Part shown: one piece after another, positions 44,531-52,503 of the stretch | How positions within the stretch are numbered: position 1 is the first letter of the stretch | How the letters are laid out: each line of letters begins with the position of its first letter | From: Corynebacterium sp. BD556 | Lineage (GTDB): Bacteria; Actinomycetota; Actinomycetes; Mycobacteriales; Mycobacteriaceae | NCBI RefSeq assembly: GCF_038452275.1 | Contig: NZ_CP141643.1 | Span: 310,001 to 374,000 of the forward strand | Length of the DNA: 64,000 nt | Reading direction: 5' to 3' | Notes under the pieces: generated by a model | What the model saw: only the letters and a program-made list of their open reading frames with translations | The model's database searches: none | Told to the model about the DNA's origin: nothing | Position numbers and translations under genes: made by a program

Positions 44531-45121
44531 ATGCGCGGTTTTGTCGTTGTGTTGCTCGGGGTCGTGCTCGGGCTTGCCGGGTGTGGTGGGGTTCGACAGG
44601 AGCAGCCGGTGGATAGTTCTGTGGTTCCGGTTACGCAATCACAGGTGGAGGAGGCGCCGGCTGCTTTCCATTTTCATAGTGGTGATTTGGTGTTGGGGGA
44701 GTATGACCCGACTACGATTTGGGACGATATTTTCAATCCATGCACTGAGATCTCTAAGGAGGAGTTCGCGTCACTGGGTTTGGTGGTGGGAGAGCCGGTT
44801 GTGCTTCCTAAATCTCAATCTGTTGGCTGCGACATAGTTCCGCAAGACTACCTCGTGGACACGGGATTTTTAACTAGCGCCGTCAAAACGAAGAGCGCTG
44901 AGGAAAGAACTCCACGTCCCTTGGTTGATGAGTCTGCGATTATCCCTAACTCCTATGAGATTCCATTTGTAGAAGGGGATTTCATATGTTTTTTTGGGGT
45001 GGAAACAACGAGGGGAACGTTGATGGCTTTTGCGGAGGCTTGGGACACGCAACTTTCCTATCAGGAGTTGTGTGCAGTTGCGCGGCACAACCTTGAGCTT
45101 TTGTATTCCTTGGGTCGGTGA
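44531..45121 (+). CDS. DUF3558-type lipoprotein, copy 2
   Basis: 196 residues from the ATG at 44531 with GGGGG upstream. Signal peptide and lipobox are identical to copy 1 (Cys 18), and the first 57 residues match it exactly. From residue 58 to 183 there are 23 amino-acid replacements and only three silent codon changes against copy 1. The N-P-C motif (FNPCTEIS) and the VGC motif are kept. Before the IS256 insertion at 45233 it stood about 110 bp upstream of the ESX-like gene, so the two were probably one operon. Function unknown. Confidence 0.75.
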   Translation: MRGFVVVLLGVVLGLAGCGGVRQEQPVDSSVVPVTQSQVEEAPAAFHFHSGDLVLGEYDPTTIWDDIFNPCTEISKEEFASLGLVVGEPVVLPKSQSVGCDIVPQDYLVDTGFLTSAVKTKSAEERTPRPLVDESAIIPNSYEIPFVEGDFICFFGVETTRGTLMAFAEAWDTQLSYQELCAVARHNLELLYSLGR

Positions 45122-45135
45122 GGTTTCGTTGCTGG

Positions 45136-45153
45136 GTGTCACTTAAGTGACAC
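45136..45153. promoter_or_regulatory. 18-bp perfect palindrome after lipoprotein copy 2
   Basis: Identical to the GTGTCACTTAAGTGACAC site behind copy 1. In the pre-insertion arrangement it lies between the lipoprotein and the ESX-like gene, about 90 bp before the latter's start. Confidence 0.5.
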
Positions 45154-45232
45154 AAACTTTGCTGCACAGTGGTCTTGCGGCCTTTATTGTTTTTCTTGCA
45201 TCAAGCAGCAGATTTCTTTGGGGGTAAAAACA

Positions 45233-46673
45233 GAGAGTGTCCGATAGTTTGTGTGCGGGGGTTTGGTTTACAAGTACTCCGCGAATCGGTTGGGGTATGC
45301 CACAGCTAGTTGGTTGATGGCTTGCTTCCAGCCATTGGCCTTTGCTCCTTCAACATACCCGTTGCACTCAACGGCGCGCTTGGCTTGCTTCGCGCGTTTG
45401 GCAGCGCGTTTGTCTTCGATGTTGCAAATCATCAGCCAAAGCGTCTTCACAGCCGCTGTATCGTTCGGGAACTGGCCCCGATTCCGGGTAGCTTTGCGCA
45501 GCTCAGCGTTAAGTGACTCGATCGAATTCGTGGTGTACAACACCTTGCGCGCTGCTGGCGGGAACTGCAAAAACGGCACGAACCGTTCCCACGCATCACG
45601 CCACACCTTCACCGACTGCGGGTATTTCTGGCCAAGCTCAGAGGTTTCGAACGCATCTAAGCTGGCACGGGCGGTATCTTCGTTTGCGGCCGTGTAGATC
45701 GCACGTAACGCGCTGGAGACAGCTTTTCGGTCCTGATAGGACACCCACCGGTTCGCCGCCCGGATCAGGTGCACGATGCAGGTCTGCACCATCGAATTCG
45801 GCCAGGTCGCCTCCACGGCTTCCGCTAAGCCTTTAAGCCCATCACAGCAGACGATGAAGACATCCTGGACGCCACGGTTGGCCAGATCTGCGCACACCGA
45901 TGCCCACAAGGCGGCGCCTTCATTATCAGCAATCCACAAACCCAGGATGCGCTTGATACCGTCGATGTCGATGCCCACCGCCATGTAGCACGCCTTGTTG
46001 ACTACACGGTGGCCATCGCGGATCTTCACGCGTAGCGCATCAAGGAAGATTACTGGGTAAAACTCGTCGAGCTGACGGTTCTGCCAGATCATGACCTCGT
46101 CTAAGACTGCATCGGTAATGGTGCTGATCGTATCCGGGCTCATATCCACCCCCAGGGTGGACCCAAGATGGTGCTGAATATCACGCACTGTCATCCCACC
46201 GGCGTACAGCGAGATGATCATGTCATCGAGCTCTGTCAGCCGGCGTGCGCCCTTGGGCACCATCTGGGGCGTAAACGTGCCGCAACGATCCCTGGGTACA
46301 GTCACTTCCAACGTGCCGTAACCAGAGTTAACCGTCTTGGTGTACGACCCGTTGCGGTGGTTACCACCCTGTGTTGGTTCAACCTGGGCCTTCATCTTCC
46401 GGTCGGAATGACGGTAGCCCAAATGGGCATCCATTTCCGCCTGCAGACCAGCGTTAATCGACGCCTGCAACAGACCTTTGACCAGGTCACTGGCGTCACC
46501 GGTGGACGTCGACAACTCGCCAATCAGCTTGGCGAGCTCAGGATTTTCCATCAGCTTCTCGCTGATCTCGTTGATCTTGTCCTGGTCATGGTTTTTCTTC
46601 GTTGTCACCGTTGTCATTATCGGTGAAACTCCTTCTGTATCAGAGCCTCACACACAAACTTCCTGACACCCTC
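45233..46673 (-). mobile_element. IS256-family element, copy C (1441 bp)
   Basis: Full-length copy with both terminal repeats. The 8-bp target duplication TAAAAACA is at 45225-45232 and 46674-46681; its last base is the A of the next gene's ATG. The insertion therefore separates that gene from its ribosome site GGGGG (45220-45224). Confidence 0.96.
45268..46617 (-). CDS. IS256-family (mutator-type) transposase, intact copy C
   Basis: 449 residues, nearly identical to copy B; visible differences include K for N in VPKGARRLTELDD and INEISEKL for VNEISEKL. All catalytic segments are present, and both terminal repeats are intact and correctly placed, so this is the best candidate for an active copy. 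Confidence 0.95.
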   Translation of the reverse strand: MTTVTTKKNHDQDKINEISEKLMENPELAKLIGELSTSTGDASDLVKGLLQASINAGLQAEMDAHLGYRHSDRKMKAQVEPTQGGNHRNGSYTKTVNSGYGTLEVTVPRDRCGTFTPQMVPKGARRLTELDDMIISLYAGGMTVRDIQHHLGSTLGVDMSPDTISTITDAVLDEVMIWQNRQLDEFYPVIFLDALRVKIRDGHRVVNKACYMAVGIDIDGIKRILGLWIADNEGAALWASVCADLANRGVQDVFIVCCDGLKGLAEAVEATWPNSMVQTCIVHLIRAANRWVSYQDRKAVSSALRAIYTAANEDTARASLDAFETSELGQKYPQSVKVWRDAWERFVPFLQFPPAARKVLYTTNSIESLNAELRKATRNRGQFPNDTAAVKTLWLMICNIEDKRAAKRAKQAKRAVECNGYVEGAKANGWKQAINQLAVAYPNRFAEYL

Positions 46674-46680
46674 TAAAAAC

Positions 46681-48273
46681 ATGTCACAAATCAGCATTGA
46701 CGTTGAGTCGATTCAATCTGCGATCGACAAACTGCAATCCGTGTCACAGGCGTTCAGTCCATTCGGTCGGGTAGCTTCTCATGTTGACTCTTCTCTTCTT
46801 AGGGACTTTTCGCCTGTGTCGGGCCTCGATCACGCGGGGCGCACGCACGAAACAATCATTGGTGAGTATCAGCCTCCGGCGGCGAGAGCATTTGTCATTT
46901 ACATGAAGAACGCGGCGGCGTTATTGGAATCGAATGTGAATAACACGTTGATGGCGGATGCCGATTTTTCAATGGTGATGTCGGATATCGGTGTGGGAAG
47001 CAATGATGTTTTTAAGCAGCGGGTGCAGGATGTGGAGAAGGGTTCTCCTGCGCCGGTGTTGATCAATCCGACGATTGGTCGGTTTGCGAATACGCCTGCG
47101 GTGGCGGGTCCGCAGTCGTCGTTGCCGGGGTTGCATTCGCAGATTATGGCGACTTTTCCGGAAATAGCGGTCGATGCTGCTGCACAGTGGGCGAGTGATG
47201 CGGAAGCGATTGCTCGGGCTGTTGCGTCCTTAGATGGTGTTAAGGCGTTGTTGGCGTCGTCGGCTGAGACGAGTTGGGTGAGTGAGGCGATTGCTCGGGT
47301 GAATCGTATTCAGTGGGTTGGCGGGGATTTTGCGGCTAAGGCTGGTGCGTTGTCGGGTCATACGTCGACGTTGGCGGCTGTGGCGAAGGAGATGCAGATT
47401 CACACTACGGTGGCGCATGGGACATGGATGGCGTTGCCGTCTCCGGAGGAGAAGGTGCCGTTTGAGCAAGCGTATTTGGCGTATTTTCCTGCGATGTTGA
47501 CAGCGCGGTTGGTGCCGGTTACCCCGATGTTTGATCAGTTGTTGCAGCCGTTGTCGGAGATGCCGGGGGATGATTATGTACCCGAGTCGGTCTCGGTGCC
47601 GAAAGTTCCTGGGTTTGGTGAGTCTAGGTTGCCGCGTGTGGTGGCAGAGGCGTTTCATCAGCGTGGGTTTGGGGATGTGGCGCAGGCGCAGACTCCGGAG
47701 GAAGTGATTGAGCAGTTTGGTGATGTAAACCCGGATGTGTTGGAGGCGTTGTCTGCTGGTGCTTCGCCGACGCAGGCAGCGGCGGTGGCAGCGCCGAGTA
47801 TGCCGCCTTCGTTGCACCCAGGTGCGGGTATATCAGCGGGTGTGCCAGGTTCGGGTGGGTTAGGTGCAGGTGTGTCGTCTCCGGTGTTTGCGGGGGCTTC
47901 CGGGGCGTTCGGCGGGGGTGTTATCGGTGGTGGGCCTGTGGGTGGTGCTGGGTCTGGTCGTGGTGGTGCTGGGGTTTCCCGTGGTTTGGCCTATGGCGCG
48001 GCACCGGGCGCGGCGGTGCCGCGTGGTGGGCTGGTATCACCTGGTGTATCTGTTACGCCGGGGGTATCGAGTGGCGCTCACGCTTCGCGTGGGTATCCGG
48101 TTGGTGCTCCTGTTGGGCCAGCCGGTGGTGGCCGGGATAATCCGCGGAAGCGGATTAAGGCTGTGACCAGTGCGGTAGAGCGCGACGGTAACCTGCGGGC
48201 GTTGTTGGGGGAAGCGCCGGCGCTGCTTCCCGAGGTCATCGGGGACAATGTCCGCCAACCTCGCGACTTCTAG
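46681..48273 (+). CDS. Putative ESX/type VII secretion-associated protein (WXG100/PPE-like architecture)
   Basis: 530 residues without signal peptide. Residues 1-110 (opening MSQISIDVESIQSAIDKLQS) are predicted helical and resemble a WXG100-like hairpin in length and polarity, without the exact motif. Residues 165-285 form a second helical region with Trp-containing turns (AAQWASDAEAIARA, VNRIQWVGGDFAAKAGALSG). Residues 370-480 are very rich in Gly, Ala, Pro, Ser and Val. The tail is charged and ends NVRQPRDF. This layout recalls secreted EspB/PPE-type proteins, and DUF3558 lipoproteins often neighbour such genes in actinobacteria; both points are family knowledge, not proof. The original ribosome site is cut off by IS256 copy C. 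An alternative is a non-secreted structural protein. Confidence 0.55.
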   Translation: MSQISIDVESIQSAIDKLQSVSQAFSPFGRVASHVDSSLLRDFSPVSGLDHAGRTHETIIGEYQPPAARAFVIYMKNAAALLESNVNNTLMADADFSMVMSDIGVGSNDVFKQRVQDVEKGSPAPVLINPTIGRFANTPAVAGPQSSLPGLHSQIMATFPEIAVDAAAQWASDAEAIARAVASLDGVKALLASSAETSWVSEAIARVNRIQWVGGDFAAKAGALSGHTSTLAAVAKEMQIHTTVAHGTWMALPSPEEKVPFEQAYLAYFPAMLTARLVPVTPMFDQLLQPLSEMPGDDYVPESVSVPKVPGFGESRLPRVVAEAFHQRGFGDVAQAQTPEEVIEQFGDVNPDVLEALSAGASPTQAAAVAAPSMPPSLHPGAGISAGVPGSGGLGAGVSSPVFAGASGAFGGGVIGGGPVGGAGSGRGGAGVSRGLAYGAAPGAAVPRGGLVSPGVSVTPGVSSGAHASRGYPVGAPVGPAGGGRDNPRKRIKAVTSAVERDGNLRALLGEAPALLPEVIGDNVRQPRDF

Positions 48274-48629
48274 GGGGTGAAACGGGGCGTGCCTAGCAGA
48301 ATTCATTACTGGAACTAGACCGTCGAAATGATCCGCTCGGAGTCGTTCTGGATTTTCACTTTTGTTGGGAAGCCAGCGTTTCGTATTTGCCTCCGATGAT
48401 CACTTCGACAGGTCGCTGACGTGAGCACGCTCTTTATGCTGGTCGTGCGAGGCTCGAACAGCGCGGCGACGTTTCGGTGGGCTCATACATAGACAGCGAG
48501 AAGGGCTTCTTTTTGGGGGTGGTTTTCGAGATTCAAAGTCCGCGCAGTGCTGGGGGCTAAAAGCCGGTCGTGTTGCTGCACTCTTCGTGCTGGTGAAAGT
48601 TCCACCACCGCCGGGTTGTGAGTTGGGCT
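48274..48629. other. Intergenic region without a supported gene
   Basis: 356 bp between the ESX-like gene and crtEb. A plus-strand reading contains stops after MIRSESFWIFTFVGKPAF-like and FMLVVRGSNSAATFRW-like segments, which may be the wreck of a small gene that followed the ESX-like gene. I cannot assign it. No clear terminator was seen. Confidence 0.4.
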
Positions 48630-49487
48630 TTAGCCGGGGAAGACTGCGAAGAGAATGCCGACTGTCACGATCGCGCCGGTGAGGTAGATCAACCAGAGGA
48701 ACACTCGCCAGGCGCGGTTGACGTTTTCTGCGTTCTCGTCGGTGACGTTGGCGTAGCGCATTGTGTTTACGCCGTAGCTCATGCCCAGCAATGCGACGAG
48801 CGGGCCGGGAAAGGGCAACACCGCCACCAAGGTCGCGGCAACAAAATATAGGGTTGCGGCGAGGCGGGTAGTTATTCGGGCTCCGAATTGTGTTGCCACT
48901 GAGCGCAGGCCCCCTTCGCGGTCGGCGGTGATGTCTTGTACCGCGCCGAGGGCGTGGCTGGCCATGCCCCACAGGAAGAAAGCAGTCATGGCGAGTGTGG
49001 TTTTGGCGTCGATTGAGGCGCCGGTAATTGTCGCTCCCACCATGGCGGGAAGGGTGAAGTGTGAGGAGGAGGTGAGAGAGTCGAGAAGCGGTACCTCTTT
49101 GAAGCGAAGCGGAGGCGCGGAGTACGCCACAATGGTGAACAGCGCTAAGGTCAGCCACACTGCGGATGTGGCAGTGCCAGCCGCGTACAGCACCATTGCC
49201 GGAGGAATGACGGTGAGGGCGGAGGCGATGAGTAGGGGTCGGTGCATTGTTTTTGGCAGGACAGCACCTTCCGCACCGCCTTTTCGGGGGTTGCGGATGT
49301 CTGATTCGTAGTCGAAGACATCGTTGATGCCGTACATCGCAATGTTGTACGGGATGAGGAAGAAGATAAAGCCGACTACGAGCAACCAGTCGACCCTCCC
49401 CGCGGCCAAAAGATATGTCAGTGCGTAAGGAACAGCAGTGTTAACCCAGCTTATCGGTCTGGACGCGGCGAGAATTCCCCGGATCAT
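48630..49487 (-). CDS. crtEb: Lycopene elongase / prenyltransferase CrtEb (UbiA family)
   Basis: 285 residues from the ATG at 49487, overlapping the crtYf stop by four bases. The UbiA motif NDVFDYESD gives the first Asp cluster and QDITADREGG the second; about eight membrane segments. The last step cluster in decaprenoxanthin synthesis adds two C5 units to lycopene to give flavuxanthin. It is the last gene of the crt string, as in C. glutamicum. Confidence 0.9.
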   Translation of the reverse strand: MIRGILAASRPISWVNTAVPYALTYLLAAGRVDWLLVVGFIFFLIPYNIAMYGINDVFDYESDIRNPRKGGAEGAVLPKTMHRPLLIASALTVIPPAMVLYAAGTATSAVWLTLALFTIVAYSAPPLRFKEVPLLDSLTSSSHFTLPAMVGATITGASIDAKTTLAMTAFFLWGMASHALGAVQDITADREGGLRSVATQFGARITTRLAATLYFVAATLVAVLPFPGPLVALLGMSYGVNTMRYANVTDENAENVNRAWRVFLWLIYLTGAIVTVGILFAVFPG

Positions 49488-49771
49488 CGTTCTTCTCCGG
49501 GCCACAGCGCGGTGACGACAAGGACGACGAAGACCGTGTAGAACAGATCCTCTACAGGGATGCGGCCGAGGAATACACCCACGTTGTTCTCGGCGGAGTA
49601 TTGCACGAGGTCGGCTGCGACCATGAGGTTGTCGAAGATCACCGTCAAGACAACCAGGACCGTCAAGACTATCAGGGTCACAAGCGTTTGCCGGGTGTGT
49701 GCCTTCCGGCGGATACACCATAGCGCTGCAGCCGCGACAAGGAAGGGCGTGCTCAACGCAATGTAGGTCAT
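49484..49771 (-). CDS. crtYf: Carotenoid epsilon-cyclase subunit CrtYf
   Basis: 95 residues with three membrane helices. The conserved IPVEDLFYTVFVVLVV segment is the lycopene cyclase (CrtYcd-like) motif, with acidic residues E and D. Together with CrtYe it forms the heterodimeric cyclase that closes epsilon rings on flavuxanthin to give decaprenoxanthin. Start and stop overlap its neighbours by four bases each. Confidence 0.88.
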   Translation of the reverse strand: MTYIALSTPFLVAAAALWCIRRKAHTRQTLVTLIVLTVLVVLTVIFDNLMVAADLVQYSAENNVGVFLGRIPVEDLFYTVFVVLVVTALWPGEER

Positions 49772-50082
49772 GCTTTCAGCCCCTTTCGTACGGCGGAGGT
49801 GACGTTGATGGTCAGGTAAGTCAAAAAGAACAGGAAGATGGGTTCTTCCAGGGGCATTTCGGGGGCGAGTTCCACACCGGTCATGTAAGGGGATTGCCCG
49901 CGGGAAAAGGTGCCGGTGATGATTCCGAGCGCGTCCCAGGCGAGAAATAGAATCACTACTCCAAGCGTCAGTGCCAGCGAGCGCTGGGCGTTGCGGTAGA
50001 AAGCGAGGCTCCAGCGGTGGTCGCAGATCACCATTCCGGCCAGGGAGAAGGTGAGGATAAACAGGTAGGTGAAGGGAGTCAT
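49768..50082 (-). CDS. crtYe: Carotenoid epsilon-cyclase subunit CrtYe
   Basis: 104 residues from the ATG at 50082, overlapping the crtI stop (ATGA). It begins MTPFTYLFILTFSLAG; three membrane helices; MPLEEPIFLFFLTYLTIN is the matching acidic cyclase motif (E-E-P). It is the partner of CrtYf. Confidence 0.88.
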   Translation of the reverse strand: MTPFTYLFILTFSLAGMVICDHRWSLAFYRNAQRSLALTLGVVILFLAWDALGIITGTFSRGQSPYMTGVELAPEMPLEEPIFLFFLTYLTINVTSAVRKGLKA

Positions 50083-51629
50083 AGGTCCTCCGGGAGCGGG
50101 CCGGGGGTGGAGTCGTGGCGCAGGCGCTTGAGCACGTTTTCGGCGGAGATCAGACACATGGGCACGCCGACGCCGGGCACCGTGCTCGCGCCGGCGTAGT
50201 AGAGGTTGGGAAGTTTTCGCGAACGGTTGGTTCCACGCAGGAACGCGGATTGGCGCAGGGTGTGGGCCGGGCCGATGGAGCCGCCGGACCAAGCGTGGTA
50301 GCGTTCGGCGAAATCGGCGGGTCCGAGGCTGCGTGAGATAAGGATACGCTCGCCAAGATCAGGAATGTTGCACCAGTGTGCGATCTGGTCGATGGCGCTT
50401 TCGGTGATGCGCCGGACAGCCGGGGATGCGTTGGTGGCGTACATGTCGCCGCGCCCGATGTCGACGGCAGCCGGGGTGGGGATGAGAACGAACAGGTTCT
50501 CGTGGCCCTCGGGGGCGGTTGACGGGTCTGTGGCTGAGGGTTTTGAGATGTAGATGGAACGCGAAAAGCGCTCGGGGCGGGTGTTGGTGGGACCGTCGAA
50601 GACGGCGGTGAAGTCTTCTTCCCAGTTTTCGCTAAACAGCAGGTTGTGGTGCGCTAGTTGAGGGATCTCACCTGCGACTCCAAGCATGAGCAGTACCGTG
50701 CCCAGGCCTGGGTCACGGGCGCCGAACCATTTTTCGTCGTAAGTTCGCAGCTTTGTGGGAAGTAGGCGGGTTTCGGTGAAGTGTAAGTCGGCGCAGGAAA
50801 CGACGAGATCGGCGGTGATTTCGGTGGCGTCGGCAAGCGTGACGCCCGTGGCGCGTGCGCCGTCGTGGGAGATGGCGGTGACGTCTGCGCCGAAGCGGAA
50901 TGTGGCGCCGTTTTCTGCCGCGAGGCTGTAGATTGCGTCCATGACTGCCGCGAAGCCGCCCTGCGGATAGCGCACCCCTTGGACAAGGTCGGTGTGGCTC
51001 ATCAGGTGGTACATCGATGGGGTGCGCGCCGGATGGGAGGAAAGAAAGACCGCGGGGTAGGTCAGGATTTGGCGCAGGCGCGTGTCGTGGAAGCGGCGGG
51101 CGACGAACCTGTCTAAGGAAACACTCATGAGCCGAAACAGTTCCAGGTAACGCGAGCGCACTTCCCGCGCGGTAAAGGGGCGCAGCGAGGTGAACGTGGT
51201 GTAGAGGAAACGCTCAACGGCCATGTCGTAGACACTGGCTGCCGAATCGAGGTAGTCCTTCAGTCGGGCGCCTGCACCGGGCTCAATGGAATCGAAAAGT
51301 CGGACCGCGTTGTCTCGGCCAGACTCGACGTCTACTGCTGCGCGGCCCTCGGGAAATACACGGTAGGCGGGGGAGAGGTCTACCAGGTCCAGCAGGTCTG
51401 CGGTGCGTTTGCCGAATAATCCGAAGAAGTGGTCGAAGGCGTCTGGCATGAGGTACCAGGACGGGCCGGTGTCGAAGCGGAAACCGTCGATGGTTTCCTC
51501 CCCTGAGCGCCCACCGTAGGTTGCGAGGCGTTCGACGACGGTGACGTCGTAGCCCTCCCGGCTGATCAGGGCTGCGGTGGCCAGCCCGGAAGCACCCGCG
51601 CCGATGACGACGGCTGTTGTTTTACTCAC
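50079..51629 (-). CDS. crtI: Phytoene desaturase CrtI
   Basis: 516 residues from the GTG at 51629 (AAAAGGGG upstream), overlapping crtB by eight bases. The N-terminal FAD fold is VVIGAGASGLATAALISREG with VERLATYGGRSG. The C-terminal flavin motif is LYYAGASTVPGVGVPMCLIS. It converts phytoene to lycopene in four desaturations. An upstream extension of the frame exists but runs through crtB and has no ribosome site. Confidence 0.93.
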   Translation of the reverse strand: MSKTTAVVIGAGASGLATAALISREGYDVTVVERLATYGGRSGEETIDGFRFDTGPSWYLMPDAFDHFFGLFGKRTADLLDLVDLSPAYRVFPEGRAAVDVESGRDNAVRLFDSIEPGAGARLKDYLDSAASVYDMAVERFLYTTFTSLRPFTAREVRSRYLELFRLMSVSLDRFVARRFHDTRLRQILTYPAVFLSSHPARTPSMYHLMSHTDLVQGVRYPQGGFAAVMDAIYSLAAENGATFRFGADVTAISHDGARATGVTLADATEITADLVVSCADLHFTETRLLPTKLRTYDEKWFGARDPGLGTVLLMLGVAGEIPQLAHHNLLFSENWEEDFTAVFDGPTNTRPERFSRSIYISKPSATDPSTAPEGHENLFVLIPTPAAVDIGRGDMYATNASPAVRRITESAIDQIAHWCNIPDLGERILISRSLGPADFAERYHAWSGGSIGPAHTLRQSAFLRGTNRSRKLPNLYYAGASTVPGVGVPMCLISAENVLKRLRHDSTPGPLPEDL

Positions 51630-52503
51630 GTGGTGCCCCTTTTCTGGCGTTGCGGATTGCACGTGCTGTGACGACGAGTTTGGTGTGAGTGGGGATGGAG
51701 ACACGTTGGCGAAGCAGAACTCCCGCCGGGGTTTCGTCGACCCGGTCGGTAAGTTCCCGAAATAGTGCCTCGGCTGCGGCGACTCCAAGGCGTGCGCTGC
51801 CGGGCAATAAGGGGATGACGCGGCGTGCGTGGTCAAGTTCTAAGCGGATGTTGGCGACGATCTCGGCCTTGGCGGTGTCGTTAAGTGGGGCGTCGCCAAG
51901 TTGGGGGAAGTAGGTGCGTCCGAGCTCGCCGTTGTCCTCCGCCATGTCACGCAGAAAATTGATTTTTTGGAAGGCGGAGCCAAGCGCTCGTGCCCCCGCT
52001 TCAAGTTCCGGGCGTTGGTTGTGCGGGACCGGGTGGTGGGAAAGAAAAACCGATAGGCACAAAAGGCCGATGACCTCGGCGGAGCCGTAAACGTAGTCAG
52101 CGAACTCGGCTTCGTCGTAGGTGGATTGGGCGGTGTCGCGGCGCATGGAAGCGAAAAAGGCGCGGATGTGTGCGGGGTTGAACCCGCAGCGTCGGGCGCT
52201 GCGTGCGTAGGCGTGCAGGACGGGGTCAGTGTGGAAGTGTTGGTCGGGTGCGGCCAGGACGGCTTTTTCGTAGGCGTCGATAAGCGCGCGCACGTCTTGG
52301 TTGGCTTCGGCTGCGGCGCCGTCGACGATTTCGTCGGCGATGCGCACCATGGCGTAGAGGTTGCGGATGTCTCGGCGCATTGGTGCGCTGAGCACGCGCG
52401 TGGCCAGCGAGAAGCTAGATGAGTAGGCGGCGATGACGCGGGCGGCGGCGGCGTCGCAAGTCTTGTCGTAGAGATCCAGGGAGGAAGCAGTGGTGGAGTC
52501 CAT
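51622..52503 (-). CDS. crtB: Phytoene synthase CrtB
   Basis: 293 residues from the ATG at 52503, which overlaps the glycosyltransferase stop (TAATG) and has GGTGG eight bases upstream; a GTG at 52515 is an alternative. The two Asp-rich sites are VRIADEIVDGAAAE and INFLRDMAEDNGELGRTYFP. It condenses two GGPP to phytoene. The supplying GGPP synthase crtE is not in this window. Confidence 0.93.
   Translation of the reverse strand: MDSTTASSLDLYDKTCDAAAARVIAAYSSSFSLATRVLSAPMRRDIRNLYAMVRIADEIVDGAAAEANQDVRALIDAYEKAVLAAPDQHFHTDPVLHAYARSARRCGFNPAHIRAFFASMRRDTAQSTYDEAEFADYVYGSAEVIGLLCLSVFLSHHPVPHNQRPELEAGARALGSAFQKINFLRDMAEDNGELGRTYFPQLGDAPLNDTAKAEIVANIRLELDHARRVIPLLPGSARLGVAAAEALFRELTDRVDETPAGVLLRQRVSIPTHTKLVVTARAIRNARKGAPRE

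Larger units (their letters stand above)
40787..45186. repeat. Tandem duplication, unit 2
   Basis: Second copy of the unit: IS256-type remnant, spacer, DUF3558-type lipoprotein, 18-bp palindrome and the GGTCTTGCGGCCTTTA end. It carries an IS21 element in the remnant. Without the 2183 bp of insertion and target duplication about 2.22 kb remain, close to unit 1. Beyond 45186 the sequence is unique and runs toward the ESX-like gene. Confidence 0.85.

Noticed and set aside
31651-46680. Integrative element with att sites at tRNA-Leu
   Set aside because: No integrase of tyrosine or serine type and no repeat of the tRNA 3' end were found; the island is explained by IS elements and a duplication.
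48400-49158. 252-residue minus-strand open frame overlapping crtEb
   Set aside because: It is out of frame with crtEb, which carries clear UbiA motifs, and has an arginine-rich shadow-type composition.
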